A DNA stretch of 64,000 nucleotides from Pseudomonadota bacterium (GTDB taxonomy: Bacteria > Pseudomonadota > Alphaproteobacteria > Sphingomonadales > Sphingomonadaceae). Positions 49,176 through 57,782 of the stretch are shown piece by piece. The position numbers and the translations under genes are program-made. Where the stretch lies: assembly GCA_023400405.1 (NCBI GenBank), contig JAEXFD010000023.1, positions 26,503 to 90,502 of the forward strand. Reading direction: 5' to 3'. The notes under the pieces were generated by a model. It saw only the letters and a list, made by a program, of their open reading frames with translations, was not told the origin of the DNA and made no database searches. Positions within the stretch are counted from its first letter, which is position 1; every line of letters begins with the position of its first letter.

Positions 49176-50123
49176 ATGAACCGGGGGGTTTCCATCATCG
49201 AAGCACGCATCGCGGACACGGCCGATGGCTGGCGTCTCGATCGTGCGCTTGCCGATGCGGTGCCCATCCTGTCGCGCGAGCGGCTGAAGGTGCTGATCGC
49301 CTCGGGCGCAGTGACGGGTCCCCAGGGCCTCGTCCGCGATCCGGCCAAGAAGGCGGCGGGCGGTGCGCTGTTCAGCGTCGCAGTGCCCGAACCCGAGCCG
49401 GCGCACAACGAAGCGCAGGACATCCCGCTCAACGTCGTGTTCGAGGACGAGCATCTGATCGTCATCGACAAGCAGGCCGGACTGGTCGTCCACCCCGCCG
49501 CCGGCAATCTCGACGGCACGCTGGTCAACGCGCTGCTCCATCATTGTGCCGGGCAGCTGTCCGGCATCGGCGGCGTCGCCCGTCCCGGCATCGTCCATCG
49601 CATCGACAAGGACACGTCGGGGCTGATGGTCGCGGCCAAGACGGATCGGGCGCATGAAGGGCTCGCCCGCCAGTTCAAGGCGCACTCGATCGACCGGCGC
49701 TATTTGGCGTTGACGTCGGGACCCTTGAAGCTGTCGGAGGGCAGCGTCGACGCGCCGCTGGCGCGTTCGCCGGTCAATCGCAAGAAGGTCGCGATCGTCA
49801 AAAACGGCAAGCGCGCGGTCACGCATTGGCGTCGGCTTCGTCAGCTGGACGACGCCTCGCTGGTCGAATGCCGGCTCGAAACCGGGCGCACCCACCAGGT
49901 CCGCGTCCATATGGCATCGATCGGCCATCCGCTGATCGGCGACCCGGTCTATGGCAGCGCCCGAAAGGCGCATCGTGAACTTCTGGAAACCCTGAATTTC
50001 AGGCGCCAAGCCTTGCACGCGGCCCATCTGGGGTTCATTCACCCCGTCAAAAGCCACGCTTTGGCGTTCGAAAGCGAAATGCCTGCTGACATGCAGGAAC
50101 TGTTCAACAAGCTCATCGTATGA
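49176..50123 (+). CDS. rluD: RluA-family pseudouridine synthase (RluD-like)
   Basis: A 315-residue rRNA pseudouridine synthase: S4-like domain, catalytic Asp in HRIDKDTSGL and the GRTHQVRVHMASIGHPLIGD block. The RluD subtype (23S 1911/1915/1917) is likely from the length and the S4 domain. It precedes rpoH on the same strand. Confidence 0.9.
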   Translation: MNRGVSIIEARIADTADGWRLDRALADAVPILSRERLKVLIASGAVTGPQGLVRDPAKKAAGGALFSVAVPEPEPAHNEAQDIPLNVVFEDEHLIVIDKQAGLVVHPAAGNLDGTLVNALLHHCAGQLSGIGGVARPGIVHRIDKDTSGLMVAAKTDRAHEGLARQFKAHSIDRRYLALTSGPLKLSEGSVDAPLARSPVNRKKVAIVKNGKRAVTHWRRLRQLDDASLVECRLETGRTHQVRVHMASIGHPLIGDPVYGSARKAHRELLETLNFRRQALHAAHLGFIHPVKSHALAFESEMPADMQELFNKLIV

Positions 50124-50134
50124 ATTTGATGGCG

Positions 50135-50161
50135 CTTCGCCCGATGGCTGGAGCGCCCATA
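50135..50161 (+). promoter_or_regulatory. candidate heat-shock promoter of rpoH
   Basis: CTTCGC (50135-50140), a 15-base spacer and CCCATA (50156-50161) resemble sigma-32 promoters (CTTGAA ... CCCATNT), just before rpoH. Only three bases of the -35 match well. Confidence 0.3.
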
Positions 50162-50177
50162 GAAGGGAGAAACGATC

Positions 50178-51080
50178 ATGGCTAGCGGCAGCAACGTCCC
50201 GGCGACGATCCCCGCACTTGGCGGCGAGGCCAGCCTCAACCGCTATCTGGCCGAGATCCGGAAGTTTCCGATCCTGGCGCCCGAGCAGGAATATATGCTC
50301 GCCAAGCGCTTCCAGGAGCATGGCGACACCGATGCGGCGGCGCAGCTCGTCACCTCGCACCTGCGCCTCGTGGCGAAGATCGCGATGGGCTATCGCGGCT
50401 ATGGCCTGCCCGTCTCCGAGCTGATCTCGGAAGGCAATATCGGCCTGATGCAGGGCGTGAAGAAGTTCGAGCCCGATCGGGGCTTCCGCCTCGCCACCTA
50501 TGCGATGTGGTGGATCCGCGCCTCGATCCAGGAATTCATCCTGCGCAGCTGGTCGCTCGTGAAGATGGGCACCACCGCGGCGCAGAAGAAGCTGTTCTTC
50601 AACCTGCGGCGGATGAAGGCCAAGCTCGACGCGTTCGAGGACGGTGACCTGAGCCCCGAGCATGTCGCCAAGATCGCCACCGATCTCGGCGTCACCGAGG
50701 AGGAAGTCACCTCGATGAACCGGCGCATGGCGATGGGCGGCGACACGTCGCTCAACGTGCCGATGCGCGAAGATGGCGAGAGCCAGTGGCAGGATTGGCT
50801 CGCCGACGAGGACCCGCTCCAGGACGAGCGCGTTGCCGAGGCGCAGGAAGCCGATGTCCGCCACGACATGCTCGTCTCGGCGATGGAGGACCTCAACGAG
50901 CGCGAGCGCCACATCCTCACGGAGCGGCGCCTGACCGACGATCCCAAGACGCTGGAGGAGCTCTCGCAGGTCTATGGCGTCAGCCGCGAGCGCGTCCGCC
51001 AGATCGAAGTGCGCGCGTTCGAGAAGCTGCAAAAGGCGATGATGCGGATCGCCGGCGAAAAGCGCCTGATCACCGCCTGA
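50178..51080 (+). CDS. rpoH: heat-shock sigma factor RpoH (sigma-32)
   Basis: A 300-residue sigma-70-family factor. Region 2 (LVAKIAMGYRGYGLPVSELI), the RpoH box QKKLFFNLRRMK and a final helix-turn-helix VSRERVRQIEVRAFEKLQKA are diagnostic. It directs heat-shock transcription. GAAGGGAGAAA precedes the ATG. Confidence 0.96.
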   Translation: MASGSNVPATIPALGGEASLNRYLAEIRKFPILAPEQEYMLAKRFQEHGDTDAAAQLVTSHLRLVAKIAMGYRGYGLPVSELISEGNIGLMQGVKKFEPDRGFRLATYAMWWIRASIQEFILRSWSLVKMGTTAAQKKLFFNLRRMKAKLDAFEDGDLSPEHVAKIATDLGVTEEEVTSMNRRMAMGGDTSLNVPMREDGESQWQDWLADEDPLQDERVAEAQEADVRHDMLVSAMEDLNERERHILTERRLTDDPKTLEELSQVYGVSRERVRQIEVRAFEKLQKAMMRIAGEKRLITA

Positions 51081-51088
51081 CGATCCGC

Positions 51089-51877
51089 ATGGGGGGCGAA
51101 CGGGACGAAGCGGCGACCGGGCCGGCGCGCGACTTGCCGCCGGCATCGGCCGCCTCTGCCCCTATCCCTCCGCCATCAGCGCCAAGGCCGCGCAAGCCGC
51201 TATGGCGGCGGCTGCTGTTCCTGCTGCTCAAGCTGGTCCTCGGCTTCCTGCTGGTGTCGATCGGCATGACGTTGATCTACAAGTTCGTGCCGCCGCCGAT
51301 CACGTGGACGGAGATCGGCGACATCCTCGGCGGGCATGGCGTCAACAAGCGCTGGATGTCGCTGTCGCGGATCGATCCGGACATGCCCCGCGCCGCGATC
51401 GCCGCCGAGGATTCGCGCTTCTGCAGCCATCACGGCTTTGATTTCACGGCGATCGAACAAGCCTATGCCCGCAACCAGAAGGGCGGGCGCATCCGCGGCG
51501 GATCGACGATCAGCCAGCAGACCGCCAAGAACGTCTTCCTGTGGCAAGGCGGCGGCTATGCCCGCAAGGCGCTGGAAGCCTATTTCACCGTGCTGATCGA
51601 GAATATCTGGGGCAAGCGCCGGATCATGGAAGTCTATCTCAACGTCGCGGAGACCGGGATCGGCACCTATGGCGTCAATGCCGGCGCGCTGCGCTATTTC
51701 AAGCACGACGCCTCCCAACTGAGCCCGCAAGAGGCGGCGCGGATCGCCGCAGTGCTGCCGCTTCCCAAGAAGCGCGCCGGCGTGGATCCGCGGGGCTTCA
51801 CGCGCCGCTATGGCAATGCCATCAATCGCCGCATCGGCGTAGTTGCGGGCGGCGGGCTCGATGCGTGCTTGAAGTGA
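51089..51877 (+). CDS. mtgA: monofunctional peptidoglycan glycosyltransferase
   Basis: A 262-residue GT51 enzyme. A Pro/Ala-rich N-terminal cytoplasmic part, a transmembrane helix (about residues 48-66), and the catalytic EDSRFCSHHGFD (Glu) and GGSTISQQTAKN blocks. It polymerises lipid II. Start at 51089, nine bases after rpoH. Overlaps the NUDIX gene by four bases. Confidence 0.93.
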   Translation: MGGERDEAATGPARDLPPASAASAPIPPPSAPRPRKPLWRRLLFLLLKLVLGFLLVSIGMTLIYKFVPPPITWTEIGDILGGHGVNKRWMSLSRIDPDMPRAAIAAEDSRFCSHHGFDFTAIEQAYARNQKGGRIRGGSTISQQTAKNVFLWQGGGYARKALEAYFTVLIENIWGKRRIMEVYLNVAETGIGTYGVNAGALRYFKHDASQLSPQEAARIAAVLPLPKKRAGVDPRGFTRRYGNAINRRIGVVAGGGLDACLK

Positions 51878-52272
51878 ACCCACCGATCCGCATCGCGGCA
51901 GCGCTGATCGACGACGGCCAAGGCCGGATGCTGCTGGTGCGCAAGGCAGGGACCCGCGCCTTCATGCAGGCGGGCGGCAAGATCGAACCGGGCGAGACGC
52001 CGATCGAAACGCTGCGCCGCGAGTTGGCCGAAGAGATTGGGCTGACCCCAGCGTGCGAGCCGGCTTATCTCGGCAGCTTCGAGGCACCGGCAGCTAACGA
52101 ACCCGGCCGGATCGTCGAGGCGGAGCTGTTCCACCTCACCACCAACCACGCGCCACACATCGCGGCGGAGATCGCTGAAGCGCGCTGGGTGGAAATCGCC
52201 ACTGCGGACGAACTCGATTTGGCGCCGATGACGCGGACGAACGTGCTGCCGATCGCCCGCGCCTTTGGCTGA
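51874..52272 (+). CDS. NUDIX hydrolase
   Basis: A 132-residue NUDIX protein. The box GGKIEPGETPIETLRRELAE (completed by EIG) is intact. It could sanitise oxidised nucleotides or cut dinucleotide-linked substrates. The GTG at 51874 overlaps the mtgA stop (GTGA). Confidence 0.9.
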   Translation: MNPPIRIAAALIDDGQGRMLLVRKAGTRAFMQAGGKIEPGETPIETLRRELAEEIGLTPACEPAYLGSFEAPAANEPGRIVEAELFHLTTNHAPHIAAEIAEARWVEIATADELDLAPMTRTNVLPIARAFG

Positions 52273-52276
52273 ACGC

Positions 52277-52552
52277 TTAGGGAACCGCCTTCTTCGCCGC
52301 GTCGCCGACATCCTTCGCAGCGCCGCCGACATCCTTGGCCGCCGCGGTCACCGCGTCGGTCTTGGCATTCTCGCGATTATTCTGGTTGAACAGATAGACG
52401 CCGCCGATCACCACCGCGATCAGCAGGACGATCGCAACCAGGATCCCGGCGCCGCCGCCGCTGCGTTCGACCACAACCGTGCCGTTGCCGCCGGTCTCGG
52501 TCACGCGCTCGGCCGTAACGCCGTCGGTTCGTTCGGTCACTCGTTCCACCAT
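52277..52552 (-). CDS. small membrane protein, hypothetical
   Basis: A 91-residue protein with a Thr/Glu/Arg-rich N-terminal part (VERVTERTDGVTAERVTET), one transmembrane helix (about 36-56) and an Ala/Lys tail with a repeat (KDVGGAAKDVGDAAKKAVP). No family recognised. AGGAGG precedes the ATG. It is convergent with the NUDIX gene, four bases apart. Confidence 0.75.
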   Translation of the reverse strand: MVERVTERTDGVTAERVTETGGNGTVVVERSGGGAGILVAIVLLIAVVIGGVYLFNQNNRENAKTDAVTAAAKDVGGAAKDVGDAAKKAVP

Positions 52553-52619
52553 TGCATCCTCCTCGAACTGTGCCGCAGCAACCGAGAAGGAGGCGAGATG
52601 GTTCCGATAGGGTGCGTTA

Positions 52620-52940
52620 TCAGAAGGGTAGCTTGAAGCCCGGGGGCAGCGGCAGGCCGGCGGTCATCTTGCTCATCGCCTCGCCCGAAGCGGCATCGGC
52701 CTTGGCGCGCGCATCGTTGAACGCGGCGGCCAGCAGGTCTTCCAGCATGCCCTTTTCGGAGACGTTGAGCAGCGAATCGTCGATGCTGATGCCGATGATC
52801 CGCCCCTTGGCCGAGGCCTGGATCTTCACCAGCCCGCCGCCCGACGCACCCTCGACTTCGATCTTGTCGAGATCGGCCTGCGCCTTGGTGAGTTCGGCCT
52901 GGACGTTCTGCGCCGCGGCCATCAGTTTCTCGAGATCCAT
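52620..52940 (-). CDS. nucleoid-associated protein YbaB/EbfC
   Basis: A 106-residue DNA-binding protein. MDLEKLMAAAQNVQAELTKA and IDDSLLN are family blocks. The usual partner dnaX lies three bases upstream. The ATG at 52940 has AGGAAG nine bases upstream; a TTG at 52946 is possible. Confidence 0.93.
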   Translation of the reverse strand: MDLEKLMAAAQNVQAELTKAQADLDKIEVEGASGGGLVKIQASAKGRIIGISIDDSLLNVSEKGMLEDLLAAAFNDARAKADAASGEAMSKMTAGLPLPPGFKLPF

Positions 52941-52942
52941 CT

Positions 52943-54565
52943 TCAATCGCTTCCTGTCTTGCTCCAGCCGATCAGCTCGGCTTCGGGAAAGGCTTCCATC
53001 GCGGCGGCGACCAGCGGCGAGCGGAGCACCGCGTCGCGCTCGGCCGCTTCCTGCGCCGCCTGCTGCTCGCGCAGCGTCATGCCGGAGGCCGGCACGTCAA
53101 CGCTCCGCAGCCGCCAATTGACCCCGGTGAACTCCTTGAGTGCGGCGCCGAGTTCCTTGAGGAAATCATAGGGCAGCGGCCGCGCGGCGGCGAACTCGAC
53201 TTCGCTGCCCTCGAACCGCACCGGGCGAAGGAAATCGCGAACCTGGGTGGCGAGCTGGAAGCGGCGCTTGTGCTCCAGCATGTCGGCGAGTTCGGCGAGG
53301 CTGGTGGGCAGCGACGGGCCCGCCGGGGCGGTGGACGCGGCGGCAGCCGGTGCCGCAACCGCAACGCCGCCGCTGGCGATCTGCCGGGCAAGCTCGCCCG
53401 GATCGGGGAGCTGCGAGGCGTGGATCACCCGGAGCAGCGCCATTTCCGCCGCCTCGATCGGCAGCACCGCGCGCGCCACTTCGTCATGGCCGCGCAGCAG
53501 CAGCTGCCACAGCCGGTGCAGCGCCGGGAAGCTCAGGCCCGCCGCCCAGCGTTCGAGCGCCTTGAGCTCCTCGGCCGACTGGCCAGAACTCGCCTCGGTG
53601 CCGAGCTTGGCGAGCGTGACGGCATGGACGGTCTCGAGCAGCGTGCGCAGCACCGCCTGGGGATCGACGCCCAGATCATATTGCCCGCGCAGCGAGCCCA
53701 GCGCGCCGGCCGCGTCGCCTTCGAGCAGCAGCGCGAACAGCGTCCGGATCGCGCCGCGATCGGAAAGGCCGAGCATCTGCCGCACGGCCTCCGCCTTGAC
53801 GCCCTCGCCTTCGAGGCCGGCATGGGCGATCGCCTGGTCGAGGATCGACAGCCCGTCGCGCGCCGATCCCTCGGCAGCGCGCGCGATCAGCGCCAGCGCC
53901 TCGGGCTCGGCTTCGAACCCTTCGGCCGCGGTGACCTTGGCGAAATGGTCGGCGAGCAGTTCAGCGGGAATACGCCGCAGGTCGAAGCGCTGGCAGCGCG
54001 ACAGCACGGTCACCGGCACCTTGTTCACTTCGGTGGTGGCGAACAGGAACTTCACATGCGCCGGCGGCTCTTCGAGCGTCTTGAGCAGCGCATTGAACGC
54101 GCTCTTCGACAGCATGTGGACTTCGTCGATGATGTAGATCTTGTAGCGCGCCGATACGGCCGCATAGCGCGACGCCTCGATGATCTCGCGGACATCGTCG
54201 ACGCCGGTATGGCTGGCGGCGTCCATTTCGATCACGTCGATATGGCGCCCCTCCGCGATCGCGCGGCACGGCTCGCACACGCCGCACGGATCGATGGTGG
54301 GACCGCCCTGCCCGTCCGGGCCGATGCAGTTCAGCGCCTTGGCGATCAGCCGCGCCGTCGAGGTCTTGCCGACGCCGCGGACGCCGGTGAGCAGGAAGGC
54401 ATGGGCCAGCCGATCGCGCTTGATCGCGTTGCCCAGCGTGGTGACCATCGCATCCTGGCCGATCAGCTCCGAAAAGGTCTGCGGCCGATATTTGCGCGCG
54501 AGCACGCGGTACGCATTTTCGCGCGGCTGCGGGGGTTCGTCGAGGCCAAGCAGGGAATCGGACAT
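52943..54565 (-). CDS. dnaX: DNA polymerase III subunits gamma/tau
   Basis: A 540-residue clamp-loader ATPase: LARKYRPQTFSELIGQ, Walker A GVRGVGKTST, zinc cysteines in DPCGVCEPC, DEVHML and the sensor AFNALLKTLEEPP. The C-terminal part is a tau-like region with Ala-rich linker. Whether a shorter gamma form is made by frameshifting cannot be told; I saw no slippery A-run. Confidence 0.96.
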   Translation of the reverse strand: MSDSLLGLDEPPQPRENAYRVLARKYRPQTFSELIGQDAMVTTLGNAIKRDRLAHAFLLTGVRGVGKTSTARLIAKALNCIGPDGQGGPTIDPCGVCEPCRAIAEGRHIDVIEMDAASHTGVDDVREIIEASRYAAVSARYKIYIIDEVHMLSKSAFNALLKTLEEPPAHVKFLFATTEVNKVPVTVLSRCQRFDLRRIPAELLADHFAKVTAAEGFEAEPEALALIARAAEGSARDGLSILDQAIAHAGLEGEGVKAEAVRQMLGLSDRGAIRTLFALLLEGDAAGALGSLRGQYDLGVDPQAVLRTLLETVHAVTLAKLGTEASSGQSAEELKALERWAAGLSFPALHRLWQLLLRGHDEVARAVLPIEAAEMALLRVIHASQLPDPGELARQIASGGVAVAAPAAAASTAPAGPSLPTSLAELADMLEHKRRFQLATQVRDFLRPVRFEGSEVEFAAARPLPYDFLKELGAALKEFTGVNWRLRSVDVPASGMTLREQQAAQEAAERDAVLRSPLVAAAMEAFPEAELIGWSKTGSD

Positions 54566-54573
54566 TTCGGGAA

Positions 54574-55440
54574 CTATCTAGGCATCCCCGGCGCGATTGT
54601 CGAAGGCGAACCGATCGGCGGCGGCACGCGAATCGCCGTTCGGCCACGCGCGCTCGCCAATGCCCAGAGGAGCAAGCCGCCGCCCCAGCTCATCACCGCG
54701 GCGGAGACCAGCGCGGGTACCAGCCCTCCCAGCTCCGTCGCGGTGCCGAAATTGTAGAGGCTGTGCCACAGCGCGACGGCGAGCACGCTGCCGCCCGAGC
54801 GTGCTGCGACCTGCGCCAGCACGAATGCGCCGAGCACCAGGCCGAGCCCGAAGCCGAACACGATCATCGCGGGCGGCATAGCGCGGTAGGTGGCGAGGAT
54901 CAGGAACAGCGGCGCATGCCAGGCAAGCCAGATCGCCGCCTGAGTTAACACGCCGCCGACCGCCCCGAAGCGCCGCTGCAGCCGCGGCAGCAGGAAGCCG
55001 CGCCAGCCGCCCTCTTCGCCGAACCCATTGACGAGGAGGACGATGAGGAAGAGCCAGGGGAGCGGCAGCACCGGCAAGCCGCTGAAGCGCCGGATCGCGT
55101 CGAGATCGACCGGCGCGCCGAGATGGGGCGAGGCGAGGATCGCCAGCGCCACGAGCACCGCCGGCGACAACGCCAGTGCCCAGCCCTGCCCGCCCTGCGG
55201 CAGCCGCACGAGCCGCGCCAGCAGGTCGCGCCGGCCGGCCTTTCTCCGCAATACCCAACTCGTCGCCGATGCCGCGACGAGCGGCCCGAGCAGCCCGGGG
55301 AAATGGGTCGGCAGGCTCGCTGGATGCACCGTTATTCCCGCGGCATGCATGGCCAGCCAGATTGACCAGGAGAAGCCGAAGGCAAAGGCACAGAAGAGCA
55401 GGATTTCCACCCCTTCGCCTCGGACTTCGCTTCCGCGCAT
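54574..55440 (-). CDS. CPBP-family intramembrane metalloprotease
   Basis: A 288-residue membrane protein, about seven or eight helices. Motif 1 is EExxxR: Glu142, Glu143 and Arg147 (GFGEEGGWRGF); His175 (AWHAPLF) and a later His in ALWHSLYN complete the CAAX-protease-like active site. Substrate unknown. It ends nine bases from the dnaX start on the same strand. Confidence 0.9.
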   Translation of the reverse strand: MRGSEVRGEGVEILLFCAFAFGFSWSIWLAMHAAGITVHPASLPTHFPGLLGPLVAASATSWVLRRKAGRRDLLARLVRLPQGGQGWALALSPAVLVALAILASPHLGAPVDLDAIRRFSGLPVLPLPWLFLIVLLVNGFGEEGGWRGFLLPRLQRRFGAVGGVLTQAAIWLAWHAPLFLILATYRAMPPAMIVFGFGLGLVLGAFVLAQVAARSGGSVLAVALWHSLYNFGTATELGGLVPALVSAAVMSWGGGLLLWALASARGRTAIRVPPPIGSPSTIAPGMPR

Positions 55441-55608
55441 CGCAATCTCTCCGGAGAAACCGACGCGTCCCTAGATGGCCGGTCGGCGCGGTGGAATTCG
55501 GACAATCACGCAGACGGTCTCCGATCCGCCAGCGGTCGTCGATCGCGGGGCCCGTTTCGCGCCCTATGCCATTTCTCCGCGCCGGGCTCCGGCTATAAGC
55601 ACAGCGAA

Positions 55609-56304
55609 ATGTCTCGCTCGGAACGCCTTTTCGACCTGCTGCACGTCCTGCGGCGACATCGCCGTCCGGTGAGCGGCCGAGTCTTGGCCGCGGAAATCGG
55701 AGTCAGCCTGCGCACGCTCTATCGCGATATTGCGAGCCTCCAGGCGATGGGCGCCGCGATCGAGGGCGAGGCGGGGGTCGGATATGTGCTGCAGCCCGGC
55801 TTCCTGTTGCCGCCCCTCATGTTCACGCCCGAAGAGATCGAGGCCCTGGTGCTCGGTTCGCGCTGGGTCGCCAATCGCGCCGACGATCGGCTGCGCGATG
55901 CCGCCCGCAGTGCCCTTACGCGGATCGCCGCGGTCCTTCCCTCGGATCTCCGGGATGAACTCGACACCTCGACGCTGCTGATCGGGCCGGGCGCGCCCCT
56001 TCCCCTCGACACGATCGATGCTTCGGTGCTGCGAAACGCGATCCGCGGCGAACGGAAGCTGTTGCTCGAATATCGCAGCGGTGCCGGCACCTCGTCCGAG
56101 CGGGTGGTCTGGCCCTTCGCACTCACCTTTTTCGATACGGTGCGCGTGCTGCTCGCCTGGTGCGAGCTCCGCCAGGGCTTCCGGCATTTCCGCACCGATC
56201 GGATCGCCCGCGCGATTTCGACCGGGGCACGATATCCCACGCGGCGCCAGCACCTGTTGAGGCAGTGGCGCGAAACACAGGGCATCACCCGCCGGCTCGA
56301 TTGA
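55609..56304 (+). CDS. HTH/WYL-domain transcriptional regulator (YafY type)
   Basis: A 231-residue regulator: N-terminal HTH (RHRRPVSGRVLAAEIGVSLR and TLYRDI), then a WYL-like domain (LLLEYRSGAGT, VRVLLAWCELRQGFRHFR). The WYL triad is changed to a different sequence but the fold is kept. It probably controls the VOC gene that follows by 68 bases. The 168 bases before it hold nothing recognised. Confidence 0.85.
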   Translation: MSRSERLFDLLHVLRRHRRPVSGRVLAAEIGVSLRTLYRDIASLQAMGAAIEGEAGVGYVLQPGFLLPPLMFTPEEIEALVLGSRWVANRADDRLRDAARSALTRIAAVLPSDLRDELDTSTLLIGPGAPLPLDTIDASVLRNAIRGERKLLLEYRSGAGTSSERVVWPFALTFFDTVRVLLAWCELRQGFRHFRTDRIARAISTGARYPTRRQHLLRQWRETQGITRRLD

Positions 56305-56372
56305 ACGCTGCTGCCGGAAACTGACAGCAGGCTCCGCTAGAGCGGGCCCACCAATCGTGGATGGAGCCTCTC

Positions 56373-56747
56373 ATGACCAGCAGCAACACCCTGTTCCTCT
56401 ATGTCGCCGACGCGCCGCGCAGCGCGGCATTCTATGCCGATCTGCTCGCCGCAAAATCCATCGAGGCAAGCCCGACCTTTGCCCTCGCCATTCTTCCTTC
56501 CGGGCTCGCGCTGGGCCTTTGGCGCAAGGACGATGTGCAGCCTGCGCCCACCGCGGCGGGCGGCGGCAGCGAGATCGGCTTCAAGGTAGACGGCGCGGCC
56601 GCGGTCGACGAGACCCATGCGGAATGGTCGGCCAGGGGTGCCGTGATCGCCTTTCCTCCGACCGACCTCGATTTCGGCCGCAGCTTCGTCGCGCTCGATC
56701 CCGATGGGCATCGCCTGCGCGTCTATGCGATGGCGGAGGAGCAGTAA
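56373..56747 (+). CDS. VOC-family (glyoxalase/bleomycin-resistance-like) protein
   Basis: A 124-residue single VOC domain (LFLYVADAPRSAAFYADLLA, then FVALDPDGHRLRVYAM). Such proteins bind drugs or isomerise small molecules. The ATG at 56373 has GGAG six bases upstream; the one at 56361 includes that site. It is next to its probable WYL regulator. Confidence 0.85.
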   Translation: MTSSNTLFLYVADAPRSAAFYADLLAAKSIEASPTFALAILPSGLALGLWRKDDVQPAPTAAGGGSEIGFKVDGAAAVDETHAEWSARGAVIAFPPTDLDFGRSFVALDPDGHRLRVYAMAEEQ

Positions 56748-56756
56748 GCGCGCGGC

Positions 56757-57641
56757 TCAGAAGCTCGCGGTCATTGCCACGCCGGCCGTGACCGCGAGCA
56801 CGCCGAGCACCTGCCGCGGCGTCAGCCCCTCGCGGAAAAGACGATGGCCGGCGAGCGCGGCGATGGGCATCTCGATCACGCCGAGCGCACGAACCGCCGC
56901 GGCCGGGGCCAGGACCAGGGCGAAGAACCAGCCCGAAGAGGCAAGCGCGCCGCACAGGCCCGCCCCGAGCGATTCGCGCCAATCCCTGAAAACTGCGGCC
57001 AGCGCCGGGCGATCGCGCCAGGCCAGATAGAGGCCGAGCCCGCCTGCCTGCACGGCCTGAACGATTGCGACGCTGGCAAGCGCCGCGAACAGGGGGTGAT
57101 GCGGCTCGAGCCGGAGCCCGGCATGGCGGAAGGCGTTCAGCGCGAAACCGAACATCAGGCCCGATGCCACGCCGAACGCGATGCCGAGCCCGGCACGATG
57201 CGTCCCTTCGACTCGTTTCGGCCAGACCAGGACGCCGAGGCCCAACGTCGTGACGGCAACTCCCGCCCATCCGAGCGCCGACAGATCGTCGCCGAAGACG
57301 AGCAGGCCGGCAAGCGCCGCGAGCGGGACCGAGCTTTGCTGGAGCGCCGTGCCCACCGCGAATCCGGCATGGTGCATCGCCAGCAGCAGCGCCGCAGTCG
57401 CGAGGACCTGGGCGAGCGCGCCGGTGAGCGCCGGCCACCAGAAGGGCCATCCGAACGAAGGATGGACCGCCGGCCCAAAGGCAAGCGCCCCGCCAAGCAG
57501 TAGCAGAGAGAAGGGCAGACCGAACAGGAAGCGAACGAGCGTCGCGCCCCACGGCCCGGTTCGCGACATCATCCCGCGCTGCAAGGCATTGCGCGCGACC
57601 TGGAAGCCGGCCGCGGCGATCGTTGCGGCTGCCCAGAGCAT
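56757..57641 (-). CDS. EamA/DMT-type transporter
   Basis: A 294-residue membrane protein with about ten helices in two related halves; the second EamA half ends in VIEMPIAALAGHRLFREGLTPRQVLG. It probably exports a metabolite; substrate unknown. Convergent with the VOC gene. Confidence 0.85.
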   Translation of the reverse strand: MLWAAATIAAAGFQVARNALQRGMMSRTGPWGATLVRFLFGLPFSLLLLGGALAFGPAVHPSFGWPFWWPALTGALAQVLATAALLLAMHHAGFAVGTALQQSSVPLAALAGLLVFGDDLSALGWAGVAVTTLGLGVLVWPKRVEGTHRAGLGIAFGVASGLMFGFALNAFRHAGLRLEPHHPLFAALASVAIVQAVQAGGLGLYLAWRDRPALAAVFRDWRESLGAGLCGALASSGWFFALVLAPAAAVRALGVIEMPIAALAGHRLFREGLTPRQVLGVLAVTAGVAMTASF

Positions 57642-57782
57642 CGCGTTCCCCTTTCGGCCCCGGGCCTAGCCGCAGTGCGGGGCCAGCCGCAAGCCATGAG
57701 CCCAGCTAATGGCTGCCACGAGAAATGCGCGTTTGCGATGAGGTCTGCGAAGCGGCCAGCTTGGCCGGACCTCAGGGAGAAG

